From Stakelama sediminis (lineage in GTDB: Bacteria; Pseudomonadota; Alphaproteobacteria; Sphingomonadales; Sphingomonadaceae): a stretch of 64,000 nucleotides of DNA. The stretch spans positions 1 to 64,000 of the forward strand of contig NZ_JACIJI010000003.1 of assembly GCF_014199335.1 (NCBI RefSeq), read 5' to 3'. Position numbers and translations under genes: made by a program. Positions within the stretch are counted from its first letter, which is position 1. Every line of letters begins with the position of its first letter. The notes below the pieces were generated by a model. It saw only the letters and a program-made list of their open reading frames with translations. It did not search any database and was not told where the DNA came from. Positions 38,134 to 47,723 of this stretch are shown here, in pieces.

Positions 38134-39024
38134 TTAGTCCGGTGCACCGCCCAGGTCGGGTGAACGCTGCGAACGCCACAGATAGATGCCGCTGCCGATG
38201 ATGAGCGCGGCACCGCCCAGCGTCATCAGGTCGGGCGCCTCCGAAAATACCGCCCAGCCGATCCCGATCGCCGCCAGCATCTGCACATAAACCATCGGCG
38301 CGACCACCGGCGCGCTGGCCTTTGTCGTGCCCAGAAAAATCAGCAGATGCGCAGTGGTGCCCGTCACCGCGACCAGTGCGCATCGTGCGAAAATCGTCCA
38401 GTCGGGCGGGGGAATGTGAAAAGCAGGCGCGCCGCTGATATGGCCGACCGCTGCCGCCAGCACCAGCAAGGGGAAGGCGAATGCAGCGATCAGCAACTGC
38501 ATCACCAGCACCGGAGCAGCCCCCGCAGCCTTGCGATTGGCGATGATCAGCAACGCCATGCCGCACGCCGCCAGCAAGGGCCAGCCCGCCGACCAGCCGA
38601 TCCGCGCGACCTCCGGCCGCAGCACCGCCAGCACACCTGCGAAGGCGAATATCGTGGCGATGATGGCTGCGCGTGGCGCGCGTTCCTTCAGCAGCACCGC
38701 CGAAAAAATCGCGGTCAGCATGGGATTGGTGAATTCGATCGCGGTTGCATTGGCAAGCGGCATCGCCTGAACCGCCATGAAGAAGCAGAAGGTGGCAAGC
38801 GCCACCGCACCGCCCCTCGCCGCCTGAAGCCAGGGGCGCGGGCAGACAAACCCCTTGCGTCCATAGGTAAAGGCCACCGCAAGGATCAGCCCCAGCAACC
38901 CGAAGCCATAACGTAATGCCGCCACCGCGCTGCCGGGCCATTCACCGGCCAATGTCTTGGTAACCGAATCCCCCAGCGACAGGCACAGAAACCCGCATAG
39001 CGCCAGCGCAAGACCCGCGCGCAC
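38134..39024 (-). CDS. EamA/DMT-superfamily transporter
   Basis: A 296-residue membrane protein with ten hydrophobic helices in two EamA repeats (first about 1-140 with FTNPMLTAIFSAVLLKE, second about 145-285). Members export or import small metabolites; no substrate can be read from the sequence. GTG 39024 is preferred because GGAGGAG lies 9 bases upstream; a GTG at 39042 would place that site inside the gene. It precedes the aspartyl protease gene on the same strand, separated by the inverted repeat. Confidence 0.85.
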   Translation of the reverse strand: MRAGLALALCGFLCLSLGDSVTKTLAGEWPGSAVAALRYGFGLLGLILAVAFTYGRKGFVCPRPWLQAARGGAVALATFCFFMAVQAMPLANATAIEFTNPMLTAIFSAVLLKERAPRAAIIATIFAFAGVLAVLRPEVARIGWSAGWPLLAACGMALLIIANRKAAGAAPVLVMQLLIAAFAFPLLVLAAAVGHISGAPAFHIPPPDWTIFARCALVAVTGTTAHLLIFLGTTKASAPVVAPMVYVQMLAAIGIGWAVFSEAPDLMTLGGAALIIGSGIYLWRSQRSPDLGGAPD

Positions 39025-39159
39025 CTTTCGATACTCCTCCACAACACCCTTCTTTTATTTTGTCGTGGCGCCCCGATCGCCTTTGGTTAGCAAATTGTCA
39101 AAACTTGATCGTTAGTCCGACAGGCTGATGAGAAAGTTTCAGGCTTTGAGGGATCAGGA

Positions 39160-40692
39160 ATGAGCGCATTCGGCCGACGTGGCGGACCAGGGGGCAGCCC
39201 GGTTGGGGGACGGCCATCCTTTGGCGTAGCCCGGCCCATGCAGGGCGGGGGAAAACCGCAGCCAGAGTCGGAGGGCGGAGAGCAGTTTCCGCCGATCGAA
39301 AGTGCCGACCTGCCGCCGCTCCCCGGCGATTCGGACGATCCGCCGCAACGGTCCGGCAATGACGCCATGTCGCGGCTGGCCGAGCGTCAGGCCGCATCCG
39401 GCGATCCGGGCAACAGCCGTGTCGAAGGTTTCGAAAGCTCGATCCACAGGATCAAGGAACAGGTGCTTCCGCGCCTGCTGGAACGAGTCGACCCCGAAGC
39501 GGCGGCGACGCTGAGCAAGGACGAACTGGCGGAGGAATTCCGGCCGATCATCCATGAAGTGCTCGCCGAGCTGAAACTGACGCTCAACCGGCGCGAGCAG
39601 TTCGCGCTGGAAAAGGTGCTGGTCGACGAACTGCTGGGCCTCGGCCCGCTGGAGGAACTGCTGTCCGATGCCGCAATCAGCGACATCATGGTCAACGGCC
39701 CCGACCAGACCTTCGTCGAACGCAAGGGCAAGCTCGAACTCGCCAATATCCAGTTTCGCGACGAAGAGCATCTGTTCCAGATCGCGCAACGCATCTGTAA
39801 CTCGGTCGGCCGCCGCGTCGACCAGACCACGCCGCTGGCCGACGCCCGGTTGAAGGACGGCAGCCGCGTCAACGTGATCGTGCCGCCGCTCAGCCTGAAG
39901 GGCACGGCGATCTCGATTCGTAAATTCTCCGCCAAGCCGATTACGCTCGACATGATGGCGGGCTTCGGTTCGATGAGCCAGAAGATGGCGACCGCGCTGA
40001 AAATTGCGGGCGCGTGCCGGTTCAACGTCGTGATTTCGGGCGGTACGGGTTCGGGTAAAACGACGATGCTCAACGCATTGTCAAAGATGATCGACCCCGG
40101 CGAACGCGTGCTGACCATCGAGGATGCGGCCGAACTTCGCCTTCAACAGCCGCACTGGCTGCCGCTCGAAACGCGCCCGCCGAACCTGGAAGGCGTCGGC
40201 GAAATCACAATTCGCGACCTTGTGAAGAACGCACTGCGTATGCGTCCGGACCGCATCATCCTGGGCGAAATTCGCGGCAGCGAATGTTTCGACCTGCTCG
40301 CCGCGATGAACACCGGTCACGACGGCTCGATGGCGACGCTGCACTCCAACTCCCCGCGCGAATGCCTCGCGCGTATGGAGAATATGGTGATGATGTCGGA
40401 CATCAAGGTGCCCAAGGAAGCGATTTCGCGCCAGATCGCCGACAGCCTCGACCTGATCATTCAGGTCAAGCGCCTGCGCGACGGTTCGCGCCGCGTCACC
40501 AATATTACCGAGGTGATCGGCATGGAAGGTCCGGTGATCGTGACGCAGGAACTGTTCAAGTTCGAATATATGGACGAAAGCGCGGACGGTAAGATCATCG
40601 GCGAATATCAGTCGATGGGCCTGCGCCCCTATACGCTCGATAAAGCGAAACAGTTCGGGTTCGATCAGGCGCTGCTGGAGGCATGTCTTTGA
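39160..40692 (+). CDS. cpaF: CpaF/TadA-family secretion ATPase
   Basis: A 510-residue type II/IV secretion-like ATPase. The N-terminal ~85 residues are Gly/Pro-rich and disordered. The N-domain (about 90-230) contains [23 protein letters not shown], and the motor domain has Walker [10 protein letters not shown] (about 291-299), the Asp box and Walker B-like ILGEIRG (about 366). CpaF powers Tad/Flp pilus assembly and related secretion, but no other Tad genes are in this window. An alternative is a non-pilus ATPase of the same fold. The start ATG 39160 follows a GATCAGGA site. Confidence 0.9.
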   Translation: MSAFGRRGGPGGSPVGGRPSFGVARPMQGGGKPQPESEGGEQFPPIESADLPPLPGDSDDPPQRSGNDAMSRLAERQAASGDPGNSRVEGFESSIHRIKEQVLPRLLERVDPEAAATLSKDELAEEFRPIIHEVLAELKLTLNRREQFALEKVLVDELLGLGPLEELLSDAAISDIMVNGPDQTFVERKGKLELANIQFRDEEHLFQIAQRICNSVGRRVDQTTPLADARLKDGSRVNVIVPPLSLKGTAISIRKFSAKPITLDMMAGFGSMSQKMATALKIAGACRFNVVISGGTGSGKTTMLNALSKMIDPGERVLTIEDAAELRLQQPHWLPLETRPPNLEGVGEITIRDLVKNALRMRPDRIILGEIRGSECFDLLAAMNTGHDGSMATLHSNSPRECLARMENMVMMSDIKVPKEAISRQIADSLDLIIQVKRLRDGSRRVTNITEVIGMEGPVIVTQELFKFEYMDESADGKIIGEYQSMGLRPYTLDKAKQFGFDQALLEACL

Positions 40693-40799
40693 ACTTGCGG
40701 TTCCCTGTAATGTGAACCCATGCGCCACCCGCCGATCTGCGGCGGAGCGTGCCATTTACGCCATGGCATCCGGCGCATGCAGCCGCTAGATTGCCGACA

Positions 40800-41966
40800 A
40801 TGGCGCGGCTTTTCCTCCTGTTCGGTCTGTTGCTGGCATGGACGCCTCTGCATGCCGAACCGGCACGACTGAAGCTGGCGGGCGATGCGGCGGAGCAATG
40901 GGTGCCGTTCACGCTGACGCCGGGCAACCAGATCCGCTTTCACCTGAAAATCAACGGCAGGGATGCCGTGGCGATCCTCGACACCGGCGTCAGCGTTTCA
41001 GTGGTATCGAGCAGCTTTGCGCGTTCAGCGGGCATGCGGATCAGCGCACGTGCCGATGCCGATGCGGTGGGCGGCACCGTAGCCATCGGCTGGGCGAGTC
41101 CGCGCTCCATCCATGTCGGTGCGCTGAAACGTACCGGCGGTCGGATCGCGGTGGCGCAACTGACCGCCATGGCGACCGGCAGCAAGGCGCCGGTCGATGC
41201 GCTGATCGGTGCCGACCTGTTGTCCTGCTGCGCGCTCGATATCGAGTATGACCGGCACCGCTTCCGATTGCTGCCCAGCGGCACCATGCCGTTTACCGGG
41301 GCGAGCGCACCGCTGCATCAGGTGGCGGGAAGCAAATTATATCTGACCCGGCTGACGCTGCACGGACAGCGCATTCAGCCCGTACTGGTCGATACCGGCG
41401 ATGGCGGGGCGATCACCATCAGCAAGGCGGCGTGGATGCGCACGGGTATGAACAGCAAGCGGATCACAACCTCCGTCTCCTATGGGCTGGGCGGCCCGAT
41501 CGAAATGCAACTGACGGTAGTGCCGGAACTGCATGTCGCCAATCTGACGGCAAAGCATGTCGAGCTGCGGATCGAGGGGGCGGACAGTTTCTCGGAAAAG
41601 ACGGGGCTTGCCGGTCGCATCGGCACGGCGTTCCTGCAGGGCTATCGCGTGCTGCTCGATCCGCGGGCAGGGCATATGGTGTTTCAACCCGGTGCACTGG
41701 CCGACCAGCAGCCTATCCGCTCCACCAGCGGCCTGCTCGTCGGGCTGGACCGGGACCGGCTGCGCGTGCTGCACGTCATGGCGAACAGCCCGGCGGCGCA
41801 TACGGGCTGGCAGGACGGCGACACGATCTGCCGCGTCGATGGGCAGCCGGTTGCCAGCGGCGACAGCAGCGATACGCGCTGGTCGGCCGGACCGCCGGGC
41901 GAGGTGGTGCATCTGGGCATGTGCGACGGATCGCGCCGCACGCTCAAACTCGCGGATTTTTATTGA
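40800..41966 (+). CDS. exported retropepsin-like protein with a C-terminal PDZ-like domain
   Basis: A 388-residue protein with a signal peptide (FLLFGLLLAWTPLHA) and two lobes, each with an Asp-Thr-Gly motif: LDTGVSVSVV (about 60-69) and VDTGDGG (about 197-203). The last ~85 residues look like a PDZ domain, including SPAAHTGWQDGDTICRVDGQPV. This is the same two-lobe plan as the product at 37209-38075, but with the added PDZ. Start ATG 40800 begins the signal peptide; an upstream frame start at 40749 does not. The convergent small membrane gene ends 15 bases away. Confidence 0.75.
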   Translation: MARLFLLFGLLLAWTPLHAEPARLKLAGDAAEQWVPFTLTPGNQIRFHLKINGRDAVAILDTGVSVSVVSSSFARSAGMRISARADADAVGGTVAIGWASPRSIHVGALKRTGGRIAVAQLTAMATGSKAPVDALIGADLLSCCALDIEYDRHRFRLLPSGTMPFTGASAPLHQVAGSKLYLTRLTLHGQRIQPVLVDTGDGGAITISKAAWMRTGMNSKRITTSVSYGLGGPIEMQLTVVPELHVANLTAKHVELRIEGADSFSEKTGLAGRIGTAFLQGYRVLLDPRAGHMVFQPGALADQQPIRSTSGLLVGLDRDRLRVLHVMANSPAAHTGWQDGDTICRVDGQPVASGDSSDTRWSAGPPGEVVHLGMCDGSRRTLKLADFY

Positions 41967-41981
41967 AGCGCAGCTACGCTG

Positions 41982-42167
41982 TCAGTTTTTCAGCGCCAAT
42001 ATCGTCAGCACCAGCGCCGCGATCAGCGCCAGCATCTGCACACCGGGCCAGGAAATAATGCCGACGCGATCGAGATTGCGCCGGCGCGCGCGGCGGTATT
42101 CGGCCAGTCCCGCCAAAATGGCGAGGAAAAGACATCCGCCGACCGCTATCCACAAACCCTCGTGCAC
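41982..42167 (-). CDS. small membrane protein
   Basis: A 61-residue protein starting at GTG 42167. Two hydrophobic helices (about 5-20, LWIAVGGCLFLAILAG, and about 42-59, GVQMLALIAALVLTILAL) are separated by the basic hinge EYRRARRRNLDR, giving a hairpin with the hinge inside the cell. No family is named. It is divergent from the methyltransferase-like gene, 40 bases apart. Confidence 0.6.
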   Translation of the reverse strand: MHEGLWIAVGGCLFLAILAGLAEYRRARRRNLDRVGIISWPGVQMLALIAALVLTILALKN

Positions 42168-42207
42168 GCGCTACCCTGTCTCTAAAAATGGCTGGAGGAG
42201 AGAATCG

Positions 42208-43029
42208 ATGCGCATGATTTTTGCTGCCACTGCCCTGCCGCTCACCGCGGTTGTCGCGCTTAGCGCTGCCGGGGCAATGTCGCAATCACCGACCACCGCC
42301 GCACTGGAAAAGGCGGTTGCCGCCCCTACGCGCCCGGCAAATGCAGTGGCGCGCGACCAGTATCGCCATCCCGTTCAGACGCTGTCCTTTTTCGGTGTCA
42401 AGCCAACCGATACCGTGGTCGAAATCTGGCCAGGGGGCGGATGGTATACCCAGATTCTGGCGCCATATCTCCACGCCAAAGGCACGCTGTACGAAGTGGC
42501 GCCGATGCCGAACGGGCTGAACGGCATCGAAAAGCTGAAGGCCGCGCATCCCGCCGTCTATGGTTTCATCCACACTGCCGCCTTTCCCGCCGAAGCCGGA
42601 CAAGCCGGTGTTCCCGACGGCAGCGCGGATGTCGTGCTGACCTTCCGTAACGTCCACAACTGGCGCATGGGGTATCAGCAAAAGGGCGTCGATTACGCGC
42701 CGCAAGCCTTTGCGCAGATGTACGCCATGCTGAAACCCGGAGGCATATTGGGCGTGGTCGACCATCGCCTGCCCGAAAACGCCGATACCGCCCGCGAACA
42801 ATCGAGCGGCTATGTCAAGGTGTCGACCGTCCGCAAGCTGGCCGAGGATGCCGGGTTCCAGTTCGTCGGCGCGTCACAGGTCAATGCCAACCCGAAGGAT
42901 GATGCCAACCATCCCAAGGGCGTATGGACCCTGCCACCCACCTATGCGCTGGGCGATACCGACCGCGCCAAATACGCTGCGATCGGTGAAAGCGATCGAA
43001 TGACGCTGAAATTTCGCAAGCCGAAATGA
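42208..43029 (+). CDS. exported class I methyltransferase-like protein
   Basis: A 273-residue protein. A signal peptide (FAATALPLTAVVALSAAGAMS) precedes a class I methyltransferase-like fold: motif I VVEIWPGGGWYTQILAPYL (about 71-89, with W in place of the usual second small residue), motif II YEVAP near 98, and motif IV-like ADVVLTFRNVHNW near 146. This fits the COG4798-type exported 'predicted methyltransferases'. S-adenosylmethionine is not expected in the periplasm, so either the protein stays inside or it has another role. ATG 42208 has GGAGGAG 8 bases upstream. Confidence 0.8.
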   Translation: MRMIFAATALPLTAVVALSAAGAMSQSPTTAALEKAVAAPTRPANAVARDQYRHPVQTLSFFGVKPTDTVVEIWPGGGWYTQILAPYLHAKGTLYEVAPMPNGLNGIEKLKAAHPAVYGFIHTAAFPAEAGQAGVPDGSADVVLTFRNVHNWRMGYQQKGVDYAPQAFAQMYAMLKPGGILGVVDHRLPENADTAREQSSGYVKVSTVRKLAEDAGFQFVGASQVNANPKDDANHPKGVWTLPPTYALGDTDRAKYAAIGESDRMTLKFRKPK

Positions 43030-43044
43030 CACGCGCCGACCAGT

Positions 43045-43596
43045 TTATTTGTTGAGCTTTTCAACCTTGTCCTGAAGCCGCGACAGTTCGGCGCGCAGGG
43101 CGGCGATTTCGTCGTCCTTACTGCCGTTGCCCTTTTCCTCGGCTTTTCCAGCCTCAGGTTTGAATGCGGAGGCTGCCGCTTCGAACATCGCCATGTTGCG
43201 CTTGGTGATTTCCGCAAACGGCGTGTTGGCGAACGCGCCTTCAACCGCCGACTTGAACTGTTGCTGGTTGCGGCGGAAACTGTCCATCGACGCTTCCAGA
43301 TAGCCCGGAACCATCGCCTGCATCGAGTCGCCATACAGCGCGATCAACTGGCGCAGGAAGCTGACGGGCAACATCGTCTGCCCGCGACTTTCCTCCTCCA
43401 TGATGATCTGGGTGAGGACATTATGGGTAATATCCTCTTCGGATTTGGCATCAATCACCTTGAAGTCGCGGCCCTCGCGCGTCATCGCGGCAAGATGGTC
43501 GAGCGTGATGTAGGAAGAAGTTTCGGTGTTATAGAGACGCCTGTTGGCGTATTTCTTGATGATGACGGGGCCGTCCCCCGGCGTTGTTTTCTTCAT
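43045..43596 (-). CDS. phaR: polyhydroxyalkanoate synthesis repressor PhaR
   Basis: A 183-residue PHB-responsive regulator. The N-terminal DNA-binding domain (about 10-70) reads IIKKYANRRLYNTETSSYITL, the family signature. PHB_acc repeats follow (about 80-150), then a Glu/Lys-rich tail with a coiled coil. In the known system PhaR binds PHB granules and represses phasin and its own gene. It is divergent from the PhaC-like gene with a 13-base gap between the starts, so both probably share a promoter region. Confidence 0.92.
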   Translation of the reverse strand: MKKTTPGDGPVIIKKYANRRLYNTETSSYITLDHLAAMTREGRDFKVIDAKSEEDITHNVLTQIIMEEESRGQTMLPVSFLRQLIALYGDSMQAMVPGYLEASMDSFRRNQQQFKSAVEGAFANTPFAEITKRNMAMFEAAASAFKPEAGKAEEKGNGSKDDEIAALRAELSRLQDKVEKLNK

Positions 43597-43609
43597 GAGG
43601 CCCTCGCTA

Positions 43610-44680
43610 ATGTCTGAACCGGCAGTATCACCAAATCATGATGCGCCGCAACACAGTCCGCGTCCACTCCCTTTATTTCTCGACATGTTGCGCAATGAGA
43701 CTGCAACATCGCCGGAACGACGCACCGCAGCATTGCAGGGACTGACCGCCTATCAGAAGGCGCCGCGCCACGAGCGGCCGGTTTTGCGTGCAGCGGCACG
43801 TCAGGACCGCGCATGCCTGCTCGAAATCGGCGGTGACGGGCCGCCGCTGGTGCTGATCCCATCGCTGATCAACCCGCCCTTCGTCCTCGACCTCACACCC
43901 GGCAATTCGCTGGCGCAATGGCTGGCCGAACGCACCGGCAGGCGCGTACTGCTGCTCGACTGGGGGACGCCCTGTGCCGATGATCGCGATCAGGATATCG
44001 GCTGGCATATCCAATCACTGCTGCTGCCGCTGTTGCGCACGCTGGATACACCTCCCTTGCTGGTCGGCTATTGCCTGGGCGGTACGCTGGCGCTTGCGGC
44101 GGCCATGCACCTTCCCATATCCGGGCTGGCGCTGATCGCCGCACCATGGCGTTTCAGCGGGTTCGGGCCGCTGGCGCTCAACGACATCGACGCCCTCTGG
44201 CACAGCGCACAGCCGACCTGCGAAGCGCTGGGGCTGGTGCCGATGGAGGTATTGCAATCGGGGTTCTGGCGGCTCGATCCGGCACGGACCATAGCCAAGT
44301 ATGAACGATTCGCGACGCTCGACCCCGACAGCGATGCCGCACGCGCTTTCATCGTGCTGGAGGACTGGGCCAATAGCGGTGCACCGCTGCCCTATGCCGC
44401 CGGACGCCAGATGTTCGACGATTTCTTTGCCATGGATATGCCCGGTACGGGACGCTGGGCGATCGGCGACAAAATTGTCGATCCGTCAGCCGTCGACGCA
44501 CCGATAGTCGAGTTCATCTCCACCACCGACCGGATCGTCCCCGCCGCCAGCGCCATCGGCCTGCCCGACCAGCGCCGGACCAGTGCGGGCCATGTCGGCA
44601 TGGTCGTCGGCGGGCGGGCACGTACCGTCCTGTGGGAACCACTGGCCGACTGGATATGTGCCGCGGTGCCGACTACATAG
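43610..44680 (+). CDS. PhaC-like alpha/beta hydrolase (short PHA synthase relative)
   Basis: A 356-residue alpha/beta-hydrolase protein with the PHA-synthase nucleophile elbow GYCLGG (catalytic Cys155 instead of Ser), the LLLDWG strand (about 114-119), an acid in STTDRIVP (about 304) and His in SAGHVGM (about 325). Class I synthases are ~570-600 residues; this copy is close to the ~355 of class III PhaC, but no phaE gene is adjacent. It therefore could be a synthase, a PHB-related hydrolase, or an unknown member of the group. ATG 43610 overlaps no gene. phaA follows 78 bases downstream on the same strand. Confidence 0.78.
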   Translation: MSEPAVSPNHDAPQHSPRPLPLFLDMLRNETATSPERRTAALQGLTAYQKAPRHERPVLRAAARQDRACLLEIGGDGPPLVLIPSLINPPFVLDLTPGNSLAQWLAERTGRRVLLLDWGTPCADDRDQDIGWHIQSLLLPLLRTLDTPPLLVGYCLGGTLALAAAMHLPISGLALIAAPWRFSGFGPLALNDIDALWHSAQPTCEALGLVPMEVLQSGFWRLDPARTIAKYERFATLDPDSDAARAFIVLEDWANSGAPLPYAAGRQMFDDFFAMDMPGTGRWAIGDKIVDPSAVDAPIVEFISTTDRIVPAASAIGLPDQRRTSAGHVGMVVGGRARTVLWEPLADWICAAVPTT

Positions 44681-44758
44681 GCTACCGAACCAAAGACCGC
44701 CTATGGAGATGATCGTCCACAGGCTTCCACCCGCACCTCTTGCCGCAGGAGAATCTTC

Positions 44759-45931
44759 ATGACCGATATCGTCATCACCGCCGCCAAGCGCACACCGGTC
44801 GGCAGCTTTCTGGGCGCGTTCGCCAAAACTCCCGCGCATGAACTGGGGCGTGTGGCGATCGAGGCGGCGCTCGCCCAGTCGGGCGTCAGCGGTGAAGAAG
44901 TATCGGAAGTCATTCTGGGTCAGGTGCTGACCGCCGCACAGGGCCAGAATCCGGCGCGGCAGGCATCGATGGCCGCCGGCATTCCCAAAGAAATCCCCGC
45001 CTGGGGTGTCAATCAGGTGTGCGGGTCGGGCCTGCGGGCGGTGGCGCTTGCCTATCAGGCGGTGAAGAACGGCGATGCCAGCATCATGGTTGCGGGCGGG
45101 CAGGAAAGCATGTCGCTTTCCACCCATGCGCAGGCGCTGCGCGCCGGAACGAAGATGGGCGACGTCACCCTGATCGACACGATGATCAAGGATGGCCTGA
45201 CCGACGTGTTCAACGGCTATCATATGGGCATCACCGCCGAAAATCTGGCCGAGCAATATGCGATCAGCCGCACCGAACAGGACGAATTCGCGGTGCATTC
45301 GCAAAATCTGGCGGAAAAGGCGCGTGCCGACGGATTATTCAAGGAAGAAATCGCCCCTGTCACCATCAAGGGCCGCAAGGGCGATACGGTGGTCGAGGAC
45401 GATGAATATATCCGTGCCGGGGCGACGCTGGACGGTGTGTCGGGCCTGCGCCCTGCCTTCAAAAAGGACGGCACGGTGACGGCGGCCAACGCCAGCGGCA
45501 TCAATGACGGTGCGGCGGCACTGGTGGTGATGACGGCCGACGAAGCGGCAAAGCGCGGCGCGCCGGTACTGGCGCGGATCGCAAGCTGGGCCTCTGCCGG
45601 TGTCGATCCGTCGATCATGGGTATCGGTCCCGTGCCCGCCAGCCGTCGCGCGCTGGAAAAAGCGGGCTGGAGCGTCGATGACCTCGACCTGATCGAGGCG
45701 AACGAAGCCTTTGCCGCGCAGGCGCTGGCGGTCGGCAAGGAAATGTGCTGGCCCGCCGACAAGGTGAACGTCCATGGCGGCGCGATCGCACTGGGCCACC
45801 CCATCGGCGCATCGGGCGCGCGCGTGCTGACCACCCTGCTCTATGCGATGAAGCAGCGCGATGCGAAAAAGGGGCTCGCCACCCTGTGCATCGGCGGCGG
45901 CATGGGCATCGCCATGTGCGTCGAACGGTAA
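44759..45931 (+). CDS. phaA: acetyl-CoA acetyltransferase (beta-ketothiolase)
   Basis: A 390-residue thiolase that condenses two acetyl-CoA to acetoacetyl-CoA, the first step of PHB synthesis, and works in reverse in breakdown. The acyl-accepting Cys88 is in NQVCGSG, His347 in [10 protein letters not shown] and the second base Cys377 in CIGGGMG. The start reads [15 protein letters not shown] and has AGGAGA upstream. Its place after the PhaC-like gene and near phaR supports the PhaA role. Confidence 0.95.
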   Translation: MTDIVITAAKRTPVGSFLGAFAKTPAHELGRVAIEAALAQSGVSGEEVSEVILGQVLTAAQGQNPARQASMAAGIPKEIPAWGVNQVCGSGLRAVALAYQAVKNGDASIMVAGGQESMSLSTHAQALRAGTKMGDVTLIDTMIKDGLTDVFNGYHMGITAENLAEQYAISRTEQDEFAVHSQNLAEKARADGLFKEEIAPVTIKGRKGDTVVEDDEYIRAGATLDGVSGLRPAFKKDGTVTAANASGINDGAAALVVMTADEAAKRGAPVLARIASWASAGVDPSIMGIGPVPASRRALEKAGWSVDDLDLIEANEAFAAQALAVGKEMCWPADKVNVHGGAIALGHPIGASGARVLTTLLYAMKQRDAKKGLATLCIGGGMGIAMCVER

Positions 45932-45941
45932 ACCGGTCGTG

Positions 45942-45976
45942 CGCCGGTCAGCCTCGACAATTCGGGCCGACCGGCG
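45942..45976. terminator. weak hairpin between convergent phaA and ABC ATPase gene
   Basis: CGCCGGTC (45942-45949) and GACCGGCG (45969-45976) form an 8-bp stem with a long 19-base loop. It is the only terminator-like structure in this convergent gap, and it has no T-run. Confidence 0.35.
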
Positions 45977-45985
45977 GCGGCATCG

Positions 45986-46705
45986 TTACCGGGACCGCAG
46001 CCCCGCGATCATGCGGCGTTCAAATTCCAGCGGCGACCGCGCCGCATCGCGCAGATCGGTAGCGCTGTAACGTTCCTGAACCCGGCCGGCGCGCAGCAAC
46101 GCCGCCGCATCACATGCCGCAGTCAGCGTGGTGAGGTCGTGCAGCGCCGTCACCAGCGTCAGCCCGGTCCGCACCTTTTCCCGCAAGGCCGCCCGAACAT
46201 CATAGGCGGCAACCGGATCGAGCCAGTTGAACGGCTCATCAAGGACGACGATCGGCTGCCCGCCTGCAAAGGCAAGCGCGATGGCGATCCGTTGCCGCAT
46301 TCCGGCCGAGCACTGACCGATCGGACGGTGCCGCAGAGCGTCAAGATCCAGCGCCGCTGCAAGATCGCCGATATTGCCCGATGCCGTCACATGGTCTCCG
46401 CACAGAATCTCAAACAGATCAGTGGCGCTCAACCGTTCCGGCAAGGTTTCGATCGGCGGCATGAAGCCGGTCAGGCGCGCCCGCTCTTCCCGCGATCGGG
46501 ACAGATCGGCACCGTGCAACCGGCAGATACCCCGCGCAATCGGCAATCGCCCGGCAATGCCGCGCAGCAGTGTCGTCTTGCCCGATCCGTTGGCGCCGAT
46601 CAGTCCGAACCATGTCGCCGGTGCAACCGTCATCGACACCGAATCGAGCACCGTCTCGCCATCACGCTCCATGGCCAGCGATTCGAGACCGATCGCTTCG
46701 TTCAT
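45986..46705 (-). CDS. ABC transporter ATP-binding protein
   Basis: A 239-residue nucleotide-binding subunit with Walker A GANGSGKTT (about 38-46), signature CSAGMRQR (about 135-142, with Ala for the usual Gly), Walker B IVVLDEPF (about 154-161) and the H-loop His in ALHDLTTL (about 192). It drives transport by the membrane partner encoded by the gene that overlaps its start (ATGA at 46702-46705). It is the last gene of a four-gene minus-strand unit with a LytS/LytR-type two-component pair. The substrate is unknown; NatA-like export is suggested by context. Confidence 0.9.
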   Translation of the reverse strand: MNEAIGLESLAMERDGETVLDSVSMTVAPATWFGLIGANGSGKTTLLRGIAGRLPIARGICRLHGADLSRSREERARLTGFMPPIETLPERLSATDLFEILCGDHVTASGNIGDLAAALDLDALRHRPIGQCSAGMRQRIAIALAFAGGQPIVVLDEPFNWLDPVAAYDVRAALREKVRTGLTLVTALHDLTTLTAACDAAALLRAGRVQERYSATDLRDAARSPLEFERRMIAGLRSR

Positions 46706-47703
46706 CCCTGCATCCACCGCACCGCCCGTGCCCTGCGCCACAGCAACACCAGCATGACGGGAATGTAAAGCAGCAGTGCCGGCGGCAGGCTGACCGCAAT
46801 CAGGACGCCTGCGATCAGGATTCCGGTGAGCAGAATCTGCGCCATGCGCGGCGCACAGAATTGTTGGACCGATATCCGGGCAATCAGCACCACCGCCATG
46901 GCCAGAAACGTCAGGAAGATGACAATAACGGCGGGCATGCCCACGAATACCAGGCAAAACAGGCCATAGGGGACGGTAAATAACGCCATCCCGCCAAGCG
47001 GGGGCCGCACCATTTGCCGGGTTGCGATCCCGGATTGCGCCATAAAGCGCACCGCCTGCGTATCGACGGCACTTGCCCATAACAGCCAGGGCAAGGCGAT
47101 CGCGGCAACCATCGGCATCGACGGCACCCGGGTCAGCATGGTTGTCGCCAGCCATGCGCAAACCGCAGCGGCGATTGCCGCCGCCGGTGCGCGCCAAAAC
47201 ATCCTGTAAGACGGCGCACCATATCCCATGCGCGGCGCAGGCCGATCCTGCCTGCGCCGTGGGACGGCTAACCGCCGTACCCCACCCCCAAGACTCTCCG
47301 CAAGGACAGCCATGCCATAGCCCGCCAACGCAATCGCCATGGCATGTAGCCCGATGATGCCGCTGATGCCGAAGCACAACAGGATCGCTACGGAGTGCGA
47401 TACGGCACGATAGGTCCGGCACGCGGCCGGGTTGAGCGCATCGACAGCGAGGATCGAATCCGTTGCAAAGCCCTGCAGCCGCCGCCGAACCGTTCCGGCC
47501 ACGGCTCCGCCCAGGGCGGCCCCGATGCCCCCGGCGATCAGCAGGGCACGCAGACGCGATCCGCTCGCCACTTCATGTAAGAACCCGGCTGCCATCAGCA
47601 CTGCAAGCAGCAGCACGACCCGGTCGGACCACCCCGCAAAGGCGTCGCGCAATTCCCGGCGAAGGATCAGCGCGTCATACCGGACCAGCCGGGAACCGGA
47701 CAT
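46702..47703 (-). CDS. ABC-type membrane permease (hypothetical)
   Basis: A 333-residue membrane protein with about eight hydrophobic helices (near 27-45, 52-70, 105-140, 175-190, 195-212, 240-275 and 285-322) and basic loops. It has no recognised substrate motif. Its stop overlaps the ATPase start, so it is the obvious membrane partner. It starts 20 bases after the LytR-type regulator gene. The pattern resembles small-exporter permeases (NatB-like), not binding-protein-dependent importers. Confidence 0.75.
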   Translation of the reverse strand: MSGSRLVRYDALILRRELRDAFAGWSDRVVLLLAVLMAAGFLHEVASGSRLRALLIAGGIGAALGGAVAGTVRRRLQGFATDSILAVDALNPAACRTYRAVSHSVAILLCFGISGIIGLHAMAIALAGYGMAVLAESLGGGVRRLAVPRRRQDRPAPRMGYGAPSYRMFWRAPAAAIAAAVCAWLATTMLTRVPSMPMVAAIALPWLLWASAVDTQAVRFMAQSGIATRQMVRPPLGGMALFTVPYGLFCLVFVGMPAVIVIFLTFLAMAVVLIARISVQQFCAPRMAQILLTGILIAGVLIAVSLPPALLLYIPVMLVLLWRRARAVRWMQG

Positions 47704-47723
47704 TCAGACGCGCATTGCCCGCA

